Below, piece after piece: positions 28,201 through 35,900 of a stretch of DNA of 64,000 nucleotides. This stretch comes from Bacteroidota bacterium (GTDB lineage Bacteria; Bacteroidota; Bacteroidia; M30B66). The position numbers were made by a program, and so were the translations under genes. Within the stretch, counting starts at the first letter, position 1. The number at the start of each line of letters is the position of its first letter. The stretch lies in contig JAIXUS010000068.1 in assembly GCA_027483445.1 (NCBI GenBank), forward strand, positions 17,907 to 81,906. Reading direction: 5' to 3'. The notes beneath the pieces are model-generated. The model searched no databases. It was not told the origin of the DNA and saw only the letters and a list, made by a program, of their open reading frames with translations.

Positions 28201-29499
28201 GACAGTAATGGTTACATCGCTGGTGCTGGCATCACATACGCCGTTGCTGATGGTCCACCGAAGTGTGTTTTCCCCTTCAGAAAGGCCTGTCACCGTTGAA
28301 TTGGGGTTATTCGGATTGTCGAAAACCGCATTTCCGGCCACTACACTCCATTGCCCGTTTCCAATGAGCGCCTGGTTGGCATTCAACACAAACGTGCTGC
28401 TGCAAATCGTGGTATCGTTGCCTGCATTGGCGGCTGTTGGAAGTTCGTCAACAAACAGGCTCAGTTCATCGCTTTGTTCGCCGCAGGAGCCTCCGGCAAC
28501 CGTCCAACGAAGTATGGTTTCGCCCGGCGAAAGTAAGAATACCGCCGAATTGGGGTCGTTCGGGTTTTGCACGGAGGCGGCACCCTGTACAACAGACCAT
28601 AAGCCACCTGCCGGACTGGCATTGAGGCTTGTTGAGGTGGCGCATAGGGTTTGGTTTGGTCCTGCATTCGGGGCTTGTGGAGGGCTTTCCACCACGATGT
28701 TTACCTCGTCGAAGCGGGGTTCGCAGGGCGGATGGCTAACGGTAAAGCGGAGCACGTTTAGTCCGGGGCTTAAACCGCTTACCGAAGTGCCGGCCTGATT
28801 GGCCTGGTCGAACGTGGCACTACCGCTAATCACCGACCAGCTTCCCGATCCTATCTGTGGCGCTGAGGCATTCAGTGTTGTGCTTGTGCTGCAGAGGGTT
28901 TGGTTTGGGCCGGCCTCAGCGGCCGATGGCGGTTCGTTCACCACAATGTGCACGGTGTCGCGGCTGGGTTCGCATCCCGGTACGGAAACCGTCCACACCA
29001 GCTCATTCGTTCCGGTTTGAAGTCCGCTTGCAATGGTGTTTGCCGAATTGGCGTCGTCGAAACTGATGTTGGGGTTGTTGGCGGTCCAGCTGCCCGAGCC
29101 AATCAATGGTATATCGGCATTTAGGGTGGCTGTTGAGCTGCAGAGGGTTTGGTTTGGGCCGGCCTCAGCGGCCGATGGCGGTTCGTTCACCACAATAAGC
29201 ACGGTGTCTGACGAAACCAGGGTAGGACCATCGAAGAATTCCCAGACCAGTGTAGTAGTTCCCGGCTGGAGGCCAATCAGGTCGGCATCAGCCTGGCTGG
29301 GATTGACCAGTGTTCCGCTTCCATTTACGAGGGTCCAAAGTCCATCGAAGGCAAAAGGCGTATTTCCGGAGAGGCGAATACTATCGGCGCAGGTGAGTTT
29401 ATCTTCTCCTGCATTGGCTGGTTCGCCAAGCGAAGCCGCCGTTAGCAGCGGGCTGCACCAAAGCCATGGAGCAAGGAAAAACAACAACAGTTTGCGCAT
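22210..29499 (-). CDS. Giant T9SS type B cargo protein with ~28 tandem Ig/PKD-like domains
   Basis: A 2429-residue secreted protein. Signal peptide MRKLLLFFLAPWLW.. (residues 1-~22) is followed by about 28 tandem domains of about 80 residues. Each opens AGPDQTIC-like, continues GTWSVVSGSATF..P..TSVSGLSPG and ends LRWTISNGVC..S.D.. . Most carry two cysteines, suggesting one disulfide per domain. The last about 92 residues are the gliding-motility-associated C-terminal domain (VFIPEGFSPNEDGLFDRF, DRWGNKVY, NNWDG, ESTYYYLIEI, RKGYFTLWR), the type B signal for T9SS export. It is probably a surface adhesin or filament. The start at 29499 begins the signal peptide directly; 14 in-frame codons precede it. 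Confidence 0.92.
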   Translation of the reverse strand: MRKLLLFFLAPWLWCSPLLTAASLGEPANAGEDKLTCADSIRLSGNTPFAFDGLWTLVNGSGTLVNPSQADADLIGLQPGTTTLVWEFFDGPTLVSSDTVLIVVNEPPSAAEAGPNQTLCSSTATLNADIPLIGSGSWTANNPNISFDDANSANTIASGLQTGTNELVWTVSVPGCEPSRDTVHIVVNEPPSAAEAGPNQTLCSTSTTLNASAPQIGSGSWSVISGSATFDQANQAGTSVSGLSPGLNVLRFTVSHPPCEPRFDEVNIVVESPPQAPNAGPNQTLCATSTSLNASPAGGLWSVVQGAASVQNPNDPNSAVFLLSPGETILRWTVAGGSCGEQSDELSLFVDELPTAANAGNDTTICSSTFVLNANQALIGNGQWSVVAGNAVFDNPNNPNSTVTGLSEGENTLRWTISNGVCDASTSDVTITVAITNLTANAGTDQSICTSSTQLSALPSPGGLWSVISGSANLQNPALANTEVSGLPEGTTILRWTIPNGVCGEVSDDVIISVQTPPTTANAGPDQNLCSTAAQLNANQATSGNGLWSVISGTATFANPALYNTTVSGLSVGNNILRWTISNGNCTPSFDELTLFVSGNPVNPEAGPDQTICGSSTQLSANASNGGSWSVIQGGGTLGNPAQANTSVSGLLPGVNVFRWTINAGACGDAFDEVTIVVDQTPSPAIAGNDQTICGGVTTLAATPPIVGTGTWSVQNGSAVFANPTQANSSVSGLSVGSNTLVWTVSNGVCPPSADEITVLVQASSANAVAGPDQTICSSQTQLAATPATNGVWSVQSGTAAITNPTLANTTVSGLSAGSITLRWTVPDGACGSVFDEVVIQVQDQPTAATAGLDQNICSTTTQLAANTPAIGSGQWTVVSGTAIFANANQPNSSVSGLSPGLNILRWTISNGVCAPSADDISIQVASNPLSPSAGPDQEVCSVSAVLSASPAGAGLWTVVEGSGTFANPTNATTAVAGLSAGSNVFRWTIDAGACGTAADEVEITVSQAPGPANAGSDQTICATNASLNAQSNFTGTGLWTVISGTGTFAAASNPQSTVSGLSPGLNQFQWTVTSGVCPSVSDVVEITVQAPPTAVNAGSDQQICGNTTTLNASPPNNGTWSVVSGSATLANPNSATSSVSGLANGQTILRWTVSAGSCPAVSDEVSINVINAPTTAQAGPDQTICNSNASLNANTPIVGIGQWSVIAGSATFSNSGSPNSAVTGLSQGQNILRWTITNGSCAPSQDELTITVQSPPTQANAGLDQQVCGNSATLLANTPLIGSGQWTVVSGSGTFGTPAQPGTTVSNLAAGLNVFRWTTTNGFCQASTDEVSIISFAPPSQAQAGPDASICANSFTLNANTPIVGSGTWSVITGSATISNPALPNTSVSGLSAGLVTLRWTISNGVCLPSQDEITLTILATPQANAGPDQQVCSPSATLLANAPGSGNAGTWVLVSGSGTLSNPNSPTTQVSNLGIGTSVFQWTVSNAQCPPASDQISIVRFEQPSPAVAGPDQQTCATSALLNAQPPPVGTGFWSVISGSGTLANPNLASTSVSALSSGINQLRWTVSNGVCASSSDTLLIVVDANPTNAAAGPDQQICAGTATLSASAPSAGSGLWTILSDNGTLSAPTLPNSSISGLSAGITVLRWTVSNGSCVSFDDVQLERFLTPSTASAGVDQVVCAPDAQLIGNVPLVGTGAWSVISGAGSFGNAGAASTTVSNLAPGANVFRWTISNGPCPVSSDQVSLIREIPPSPANAGLDTAICSDAISLYATAPTSGNGIWSIISGGGTLNSPQSPTSQLNNLGPGENRLIWTTLNGNCPVSTDTLIVERFLPPSPANAGADVVTCLSSIQLNATAPIIGSGNWSLLSGTGTLVSPNAAQTTLSNLQTGLTFLLYTVSNGPCPSTVDQLIVERLESPGPANAGNDLESCASSILLQGNTTASGEPTWALISGNGSLSQTQGNSATLSALENDTLLVAYTLSNEACSSTDTAQVVLWLPFETPFAGNDTSICGNEFLLSPIASTFANPLWTVVSGNAILNSPQSLNSLLELPSAGQAQIQLSLSNGVCATLSDTISITRLIQSDTALIFNENGVVCDDTVLLSSSPENGQWALLAGNADLSSLQASEITLSNMEEGEIVLSYSVINSECPSADTLILQKANFPQVVNAGPDKVICGIETQLEAETPIDANGQWSLLSGSGTLSDPSDPASNIVRIEPGISRLIWEVSNDFCSTADTLTLNFLEQPNAEAGPDLIGCLNDTLFLQAEIPLVGSGTWSSLNGGISFLVPQFQNTGALAQSTGNYFLEWTVTNGLCSDSDLVVITFLSPDDPDCKAKEPEVFIPEGFSPNEDGLFDRFVIQSPAGKRISLRVFDRWGNKVYDSINYQNNWDGKANAGLVIGADLPESTYYYLIEIEDESQPRKGYFTLWR
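22490..29430 (-). repeat. ~28 tandem coding repeats (about 245 bases each)
   Basis: Domain units of about 80 codons with the recurring AG.DQ..C start and SNG.C end. The protein pattern is strongly kept while the DNA of neighbouring units has drifted, which points to old duplications under selection. The first unit lacks the second cysteine and the last four or five are the most divergent. Confidence 0.85.
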
Positions 29500-29538
29500 A
29501 ATAAGGCTTGAACAGGCCAACCGTAATAGGATTGCCAT

Positions 29539-29560
29539 CAAAAATAGCCAAACAAGGCTA
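29539..29560 (-). terminator. Short hairpin plus T-run, overlapping a -7 box, between porE-like and giant genes
   Basis: Read on the minus strand, TAGCC TTGTTT GGCTA is followed by TTTTT, a weak intrinsic terminator about 20 bases after the PorE-like stop codon. The same bases form TATTTTTG (29539-29546), an exact TAnnTTTG -7 box whose transcript would start about 30 bases before the giant gene's ATG. The giant could therefore be expressed both by read-through and from its own promoter. Confidence 0.5.
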
Positions 29561-29580
29561 ATTTAATCTCAGAAACTAGT

Positions 29581-32034
29581 TTATCGGTATTGCACCACCC
29601 TGATTTCGGTACGGCGATTCACCTGATGTTCTTTGTCGGGGCATTTAACGCCGTTTTTGCAGCGGTTGAGGATTTGGGTTTCGCCGTATCCTTTGCCGCT
29701 AACCCTTTCGCTTTCGATGCCTTGACTGATCAGGTATGAAACGGCCACGATGGCTCTTCCTTCGGAAAGCTTCAGGTTGTCCTGGTCGGAGCCTTGGCTA
29801 TCGGTATGTGAGCCCAGTTCGATGATCATGGTGGGATTTTCCTTCATTACCTGCACAACGTAGTCGAGCACAAGCTTGGCTTCGGGGCGAATGTCGGTTT
29901 TGTTCAGGTCGTAAAGGATGCCTTCAAGGGCGATAACTCCACCTTCGGTGAGTTTGAGCAGGCGAAGGTTTTTGTTGGAGATTTTACCATCGGCTGTAAG
30001 CGTTGTTTTGCTTTGTGAGGTGGAGAAATACCCAACCCGGCTGGCGGCAATGTTTACTACGTCGCCTTCTTTGAGCACGGTTTCATACTTTCCGGTTTCA
30101 TCGGTAACGACTTCAAACTTTGAGTTAGTCTTTGTGTTTTCGATCGAGAGCAAGGCTTCGCTTACGGGACTGTTTGTTTGTTGATCGGTAACGGTAATGG
30201 CGATTGGTGTTCCTTTTTTAGGGGCAATTCCGGTTGAAAGGTTGAGGAACACATCTTCGTCCTTATTGGTACAAGGCGCTTTGAATTTACGCTTTGCAAC
30301 GGGCAAGCCTTTGGCTTCGGCAATTACTTCGTATTCGCGACACGGTTGAAGCAGGAATTTAACGCCACCTTTAGCGTCGGTTTGTTCGAGTCCAACCGGT
30401 TGTTCGCCGGCGGTAACGTCGTTGAGCGATACCACGGCACCCTCGAGGTCTTTGTTCACGAAGCGGTCGAAGAAGCGCACATAAAGCTTGGGTTTTTTGG
30501 CATAAAGGCTAACATCGCGCGAGGCTTTCGGGTCGCAGTTGATTTGCACTTCTTCTTCGCTTTCAGGGTAACCTTCGGCTTTTACGCGGAATGTGTACTT
30601 TTTACAGGGCTGTAGAATAAGGCTAGACACCCCGCTGTTGTTGGTACGCAGGGTTCGGATGCTTTTTCCATCGAGTAGCACTTCCACTCTTGCGTTTTCG
30701 ATGGGTTTGATTTCATCGCGATCCATCACTTTTATATACGATGGGGCGGGCGAATAGGTAAATCGGTAAATATCGTCGTGGTCGAGCCCACCGTCGCGGT
30801 TGGAGCCAAAGAATCCGGAGCGGCCATCGTTTCGAACAATCAGGCCAAAATCATCGCCGGTGCTATTGATGGGTGAACCGATGTTTACTGGTGTTTCTCC
30901 GGGTTCGCTCAGGGTAAATTTGAAGATATCAAGGCCGCCAAGGCCGCCCCAGCCATTAGACGCAAAATAAAGCAAGCTGTCTTTCCAAACGAAGGGGAAC
31001 ATTTCGTTGCCTTCGGTATTTACAGCAGGGCCGAGATTTTCGGGTTTCGACCAGGTGTTTCCGTTGCGGGTCGATTTGTAAATGTCGGTACCACCAAGCC
31101 CTCCGGGCATGTCGCTCACAAAGTAAAGCGTATTGCCATCGGCCGTAAAGGCCGGATGACCACTCGAATATTCGGTGCTGTTGTGTTCAAACGGACGAAC
31201 ATCGGTAAACTTGCCACTTTCGGCGTTTGCCAGATAGAGATTCAGTCGGTTTACATGGTCGCTTGATCGTTTCACCTTGCCTTTGTGGTAGGCGTTTCGG
31301 GTGAATGCCATCAATTTACCATCGGCGCTCATAGCAGCGGGGCCTTCGTGCAGTTTGGTGTTTATCTCCTTGCCCAAATTGATGGGACTGGTAGGCGTTG
31401 AATCGTTGGTTAGAGGGATTTTCCAGAGGTCGAGCCAACGTTTGTTGTTCCAGGGCGCTTTGGAGCGCGCCATGCCTTCGTCGAAACCGTTCGATACCAC
31501 CAGCAGGTATTGCTGAGGGCCTTCGTTGTAGAAGGCGGGGGCGAAATCGGAATGTGCTGAGTTAAACCCCAGCTTTTCGAGTCGGTAACCCGACGATTCG
31601 GCAAACAGGTCGGAGTAATTGTTGATGCTATTGATAAACCGGCTGCCCCGCTTGTCGGTGGCCATCTTCTCGTCGTACTTTTTGAAGTTTTGGCGGGCTT
31701 CTTCTTTTTTACCGAGGCTTTCCTGCGCTTGGGCTAATTTTAAGAAGTCGTCGTTGTTGGCCTGACCGGAGTCGACCAGCTTTTGGAGGAACTCAGCGGC
31801 TTTGGCGTGGTTGTTTAGCTTCACCGCGGCATCAGCCATGCGTCGGAGCACCGCCATATTGGCCGGAGCCTTTCGGTGCACATGTTCGTAAAGTTCGAGC
31901 GCCTCAACATAGGCAAAGTTTTCAAAAAGTCGGTTGGCGCGACGTTCGGCAGGCGATTGGGCAAAGATCGATCCTGCACTCCACAGAATTAGCGTCAGCA
32001 GCAGTGCGGCGAGACTAACAGTTCGGTTTAGCAT
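29581..32034 (-). CDS. PorE-like OmpA-family protein (TPR, beta-propeller, CRD, OmpA domain)
   Basis: An 817-residue protein with a signal peptide (residues 1-25). TPR helices follow (about 30-140: ALELYEHVHRKAPANMAVLRRMADAAVKL, split by family gaps). PD40-type propeller blades (about 170-430) include GNTLYFVSDMPGGLGGTDIY and FASNGWGGLGGLDIFKF. Three carboxypeptidase-regulatory-like domains span about 430-680. The C-terminal OmpA domain (about 690-817) has the peptidoglycan-binding ELGSHTDSQGSDQDNLKLSE. This order matches PorE of the Porphyromonas T9SS, which anchors the system to peptidoglycan. It starts four bases after the PorP/SprF gene, so the two are probably one functional unit. Confidence 0.85.
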   Translation of the reverse strand: MLNRTVSLAALLLTLILWSAGSIFAQSPAERRANRLFENFAYVEALELYEHVHRKAPANMAVLRRMADAAVKLNNHAKAAEFLQKLVDSGQANNDDFLKLAQAQESLGKKEEARQNFKKYDEKMATDKRGSRFINSINNYSDLFAESSGYRLEKLGFNSAHSDFAPAFYNEGPQQYLLVVSNGFDEGMARSKAPWNNKRWLDLWKIPLTNDSTPTSPINLGKEINTKLHEGPAAMSADGKLMAFTRNAYHKGKVKRSSDHVNRLNLYLANAESGKFTDVRPFEHNSTEYSSGHPAFTADGNTLYFVSDMPGGLGGTDIYKSTRNGNTWSKPENLGPAVNTEGNEMFPFVWKDSLLYFASNGWGGLGGLDIFKFTLSEPGETPVNIGSPINSTGDDFGLIVRNDGRSGFFGSNRDGGLDHDDIYRFTYSPAPSYIKVMDRDEIKPIENARVEVLLDGKSIRTLRTNNSGVSSLILQPCKKYTFRVKAEGYPESEEEVQINCDPKASRDVSLYAKKPKLYVRFFDRFVNKDLEGAVVSLNDVTAGEQPVGLEQTDAKGGVKFLLQPCREYEVIAEAKGLPVAKRKFKAPCTNKDEDVFLNLSTGIAPKKGTPIAITVTDQQTNSPVSEALLSIENTKTNSKFEVVTDETGKYETVLKEGDVVNIAASRVGYFSTSQSKTTLTADGKISNKNLRLLKLTEGGVIALEGILYDLNKTDIRPEAKLVLDYVVQVMKENPTMIIELGSHTDSQGSDQDNLKLSEGRAIVAVSYLISQGIESERVSGKGYGETQILNRCKNGVKCPDKEHQVNRRTEIRVVQYR

Positions 32035-32038
32035 GGGA

Positions 32039-32968
32039 TCAGAAATAACGGGGAGTAATGGTTTTGTTTTTATTGAATCCGAAGTCGCAGCGGAGCATCA
32101 CTTCGTGCGATCCGCCTACATTACCGGCCAGTCCACTTACGGTTTGGTCGTAAGCATAACCCACGCGGAAGTTTCGGTTGAGCTGAATTTCAACCATGCC
32201 AACTAAGGCGTCGCCGGTGCGGTACGAAAGGCCAAAGCCGAGAATGTCGAGCCAGTAAACGTTGGCGTTAATGTCGGCCTGCAAGGGTGCGCCATTCACG
32301 TGTTTAATCATTATCGATGGCTTTAAGCGGAATGTAGGCGAGAGTTTGAACACATAGCCTCCCGAGAGGTTGAAATGCGTGCGAAGTCGAGCAACATACA
32401 CAGTGTTGAATTGCTCTTCGCTGAGGATGTTGTTTCTCAGGTGTGGAATACCCAGGCCAACGAACCATTTGTCGGAATACCAAAATGCGCCTGCCCCGAA
32501 GTTAAGGTTCCACAACGAGAGGTTGTTTCCGAAGGCCGCATCGAATGTGTTGTCTTGAGAAAGTTGAATGTCGGTGAGGTTTACGCTAAAGTTTCTCACG
32601 CCAGCCTGTAAGCCGAAGGCTAAGCGCGATTTGCTAAACTTGAGGTGGTAGGCATACATCGCCATGAAGCCATTGGTTTGCATTTCGCCCATACGGTCGT
32701 TCACAAAGCTAAGTCCGACGCCTACATGTTCGTTTCTGAGTGGGGCGTGGCATGTGAAGGTGCCTGTTTGAGGCGCACCGGGGAAATTAACCCACTGGCG
32801 GCGAAACAAGCCCACGGCCTGCATTTGGTCTAACGAACCGGCATAGGCCGGGTTGAGGGCCAGCGGGTTAAACATATACATGCTGTACATGGGGTCTTGC
32901 TGTGCCCGGGCAGCCGAAGCGAGTGCCAAAAGGGCCAGAAATACGAGGGTTTTCACGTCGCGCTGCAT
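32039..32968 (-). CDS. PorP/SprF family type IX secretion outer-membrane protein
   Basis: A 309-residue beta-barrel protein. After the signal peptide it begins QQDPMYSMYMFNPLALNPAYAGS, the hallmark of the PorP/SprF family, then RRQWVNFPGAPQT and repeated amphipathic strands. In Flavobacterium, SprF is needed for export and attachment of the type B cargo SprB encoded next to it, and related proteins accompany other type B cargos. Here it lies directly downstream of one giant type B cargo and two genes upstream of another. ATG 32968 gives a standard signal peptide; an ATG at 32998, overlapping the upstream stop by ten bases, is also possible. Confidence 0.9.
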   Translation of the reverse strand: MQRDVKTLVFLALLALASAARAQQDPMYSMYMFNPLALNPAYAGSLDQMQAVGLFRRQWVNFPGAPQTGTFTCHAPLRNEHVGVGLSFVNDRMGEMQTNGFMAMYAYHLKFSKSRLAFGLQAGVRNFSVNLTDIQLSQDNTFDAAFGNNLSLWNLNFGAGAFWYSDKWFVGLGIPHLRNNILSEEQFNTVYVARLRTHFNLSGGYVFKLSPTFRLKPSIMIKHVNGAPLQADINANVYWLDILGFGLSYRTGDALVGMVEIQLNRNFRVGYAYDQTVSGLAGNVGGSHEVMLRCDFGFNKNKTITPRYF

Positions 32969-32988
32969 GGTGCGATGAAAAGAGGTGA

Positions 32989-35900
32989 TTATCTCCATAG
33001 TGTGAGGTATCCTTTACGGGGTTCGCTTTCCCCTTCGATGGTGATGAGATAGTAATAGGTGCTTTCGGGCAGCTGCTCTCCGGCGAGAATGGTTCCCTGC
33101 GAGGCGGTACCATCCCAGTTATTGAGATAATTTTCGCTTTGATAAACGAGGTTACCCCAACGGTTGTACACTTCGATTCGAATGCGTTTGCCTTCAGGGT
33201 TCGAAATCACAAACAAATCGTGAATGCCATCGCCGTTTGGCGAGAAGCCTTCAGGAATGAAGATTTCGGGCTCCTCGCAAGCCGATGAGTCGGATGGAAG
33301 AATGGTGAGTGTGAGCGTGTCGGTAGCGGCACAGGCCCCATTGAGCACATTCACAACAAAAGTGTTTGCCCCAATGCTTAGGTTGTTCAGGCCCACCTGC
33401 GGACCTTCGGGGTTTTCTACAGTTCCGTTGCCACTCAACACCGTCCAGCTTACCTCACTGCCCTCCGGTATGCCGGCAATGGCCACCGAAACCGGTAGAT
33501 TTTCTTCACAAATTGAGGTGTCGGTCGGAATGGTTAGGGCAATTGGTTCAAAACTTAACACAACCAGTGTATCGCTGCTTACGCAAGGGCCATCGGTGAT
33601 TGTCCATACAAAGGTGTTATTGCCCGGTGAGAGTCCATTTACAGCGGTCGACGGCTGATTGGGGTTTCCAATTTCTCCGCTTCCCAAGGCTAAGCTCCAG
33701 GCTCCTGCGCCGGCGGAAGGTAAATTACCCAGCAGTTCGGTGCTACTGCCACATACCGATTGGTCTTCGCCGGCAAAGGCCGGAGTGCCGGGCAGTGTAA
33801 CATCAACCGTTACGGTATCGCTTCGGGTTATTCCCGAAACAGTGATCGACCAAACAAAGGTGTTTTCGCCTGCACTAAGGTTGCTCACTGCTGTATTGGC
33901 CGCGCTGGAATCGGCCAGTTCGCCGCTTCCGGCAATCACCGTCCAGACGCCCGAGCCATCCGCCGGTACGGCGCTACCCTGCAATACCACAGAAGTACCG
34001 CAAAGGACTTGATCGTCGCCGGCATCTACCTCAAATTGAGGCATTTCAACCAAGATGATTATGGTGTCGGGGGCGCAAATTTCCGGCAACGGATCGCCGG
34101 TATCGCACACCAGTACAACCACCGTATCGGTGCCTGTGAAGCCGTCGTTCGGTGTGTAGGTGAAATTGCCATCCTCGCCCAAAACAAAGGTTCCGTTCGA
34201 AGGAGGAACAATCACCGAATCGGCCAGAAGCTGGGTGGAGTCGGGGTCGAAGTCGTTGGTTAAGAAGTTACCTTCCAGGGTTAATCCTGGCGCTATGTTG
34301 AACGTGTCGTTGAGGATCACCGGAGGGTCATTCACCGGAAGCACAACGATAATCAGGGTGTCGGTTGCACATTCGGGTGGCAGAGGAAGGCCATTGTCGC
34401 AAACATTAATCAACACAGTATCAGTGCCGTTGAAGTTTTCATTGGGTGTATAAACGAAGCTACCATCGGGGTTGATGACAATGCTGCCATTTTGAGGGCC
34501 TGAAATCGGGGTGGTGTCGGCGCTCAGTTCGGTTCCTTCCGGGTCATTGTCGCCACCATTGAGGATATTTCCACTGAGTGGTTCATCTTCGTTGGTAGAG
34601 AGCGAGTCGAGGAGAAGCACCGGCGGGTCGTTGAGGGAATCGTTTACGGTAAAGAAGAGCGTATCGCTTTCGCATTCGGGCGGCAGAGGCAGGCCGGAGT
34701 CACAAACAAGAACAACCACGGTATCTAGACCAATAAATCCGGAATTCGGAATGTAGGTAAAGCTGCCATCGGGATTCAGTGTGAAGCTTCCGTTTGCTGC
34801 ATCAACGAGCACCGAATCAACCGTTAGCGCAGTGCTATCGGGGTCGAAGTCGTTATCGAGCAAATTACCGGTAAGGGTATCTAACTCCGTAAGGGCGTAT
34901 GTTTGGCTTTCGGTAATTGGTGGGTCGTTCACCGGGCTCACTGTGATCACAAGGGTATCTAAGCCGCAAAGTGGAGGCAGGGGAATGTCTTGATCACAAA
35001 TGTTGATGACCACAGTGTCAACGCCATTGAAGTTCTCGTTTGGCGTGTAAACAAAGCTTCCGTCGGGGTTAATGGTGATGCTTCCGTTTTGTGGACCAGC
35101 AGCCGCAATGGTATCTGCAACAAGAGTGGTTCCATCGGGGTCAGAATCGTCGGTGATGACATTGCCGCTTACCGGTATGTCTTCGAGTGTGCTCAACGTG
35201 TCGTTGCTGATTACAGGCGGGTCGTTTACTGTATCGTTTACGGTAATGAACAAAGTGTCGAGGGAACATTCGGGGGGCAGCGGGAAACCAGAGTCGCAAA
35301 TGAGTACCACAATGGTGTCTAGCCCACTAAAGCCGGGATTGGGCACGTAGTTAAAGCTTCCGTCGGGGTTTAGGGTAAAGCTTCCGCCGTTAGGCTCTAC
35401 CACTACGCTATCGGCGGTAATGGCGGTACTATCAATGTCGAAATCGTTGTCGAGTAAATTTCCGCTAAGGGTATCACCGGGCGATGCGTTGTACGACTGG
35501 CTGTTGGCAACCGGCGGGTCGTTTACGGGTGTTATGGTGATGACCAAGGTGTCGAGTCCGCAAAGCGGTGGAAGCGGAATCCCCTGGTCGCAAATTTCTA
35601 CGACCACGGTATCGGTTCCGTAGAAGTGCTCATTGGGCGTGTAGGTGAAGCTTCCGTCCGGTTGAATAACGATGCTTCCGTTCTGCGGGCCTTGTTGTGG
35701 TATGGTATCAACAACCAGCACTGTGCTGTCGGGGTCTACATCGCCATTGATGAAGTTACCGGTTAATACAGAATCTTCGGGCGTGCTGAGGCTGTCGTTG
35801 ACCAACACCGGTGGCTGGTTACATGCGAAAGTAATCGTCACCAGGTCGGTCGAGTCGGGGCACTGACCACCAAGAACGGTCCACTGGAATACGTTTTCCC

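Noticed and set aside
22757..29566. Many long plus-strand frames opposite the giant adhesin genes
   Set aside because: They are antisense shadows of repeated Ser/Thr/Gly-rich coding sequence; their apparent similarity to each other comes from the repeats on the other strand.
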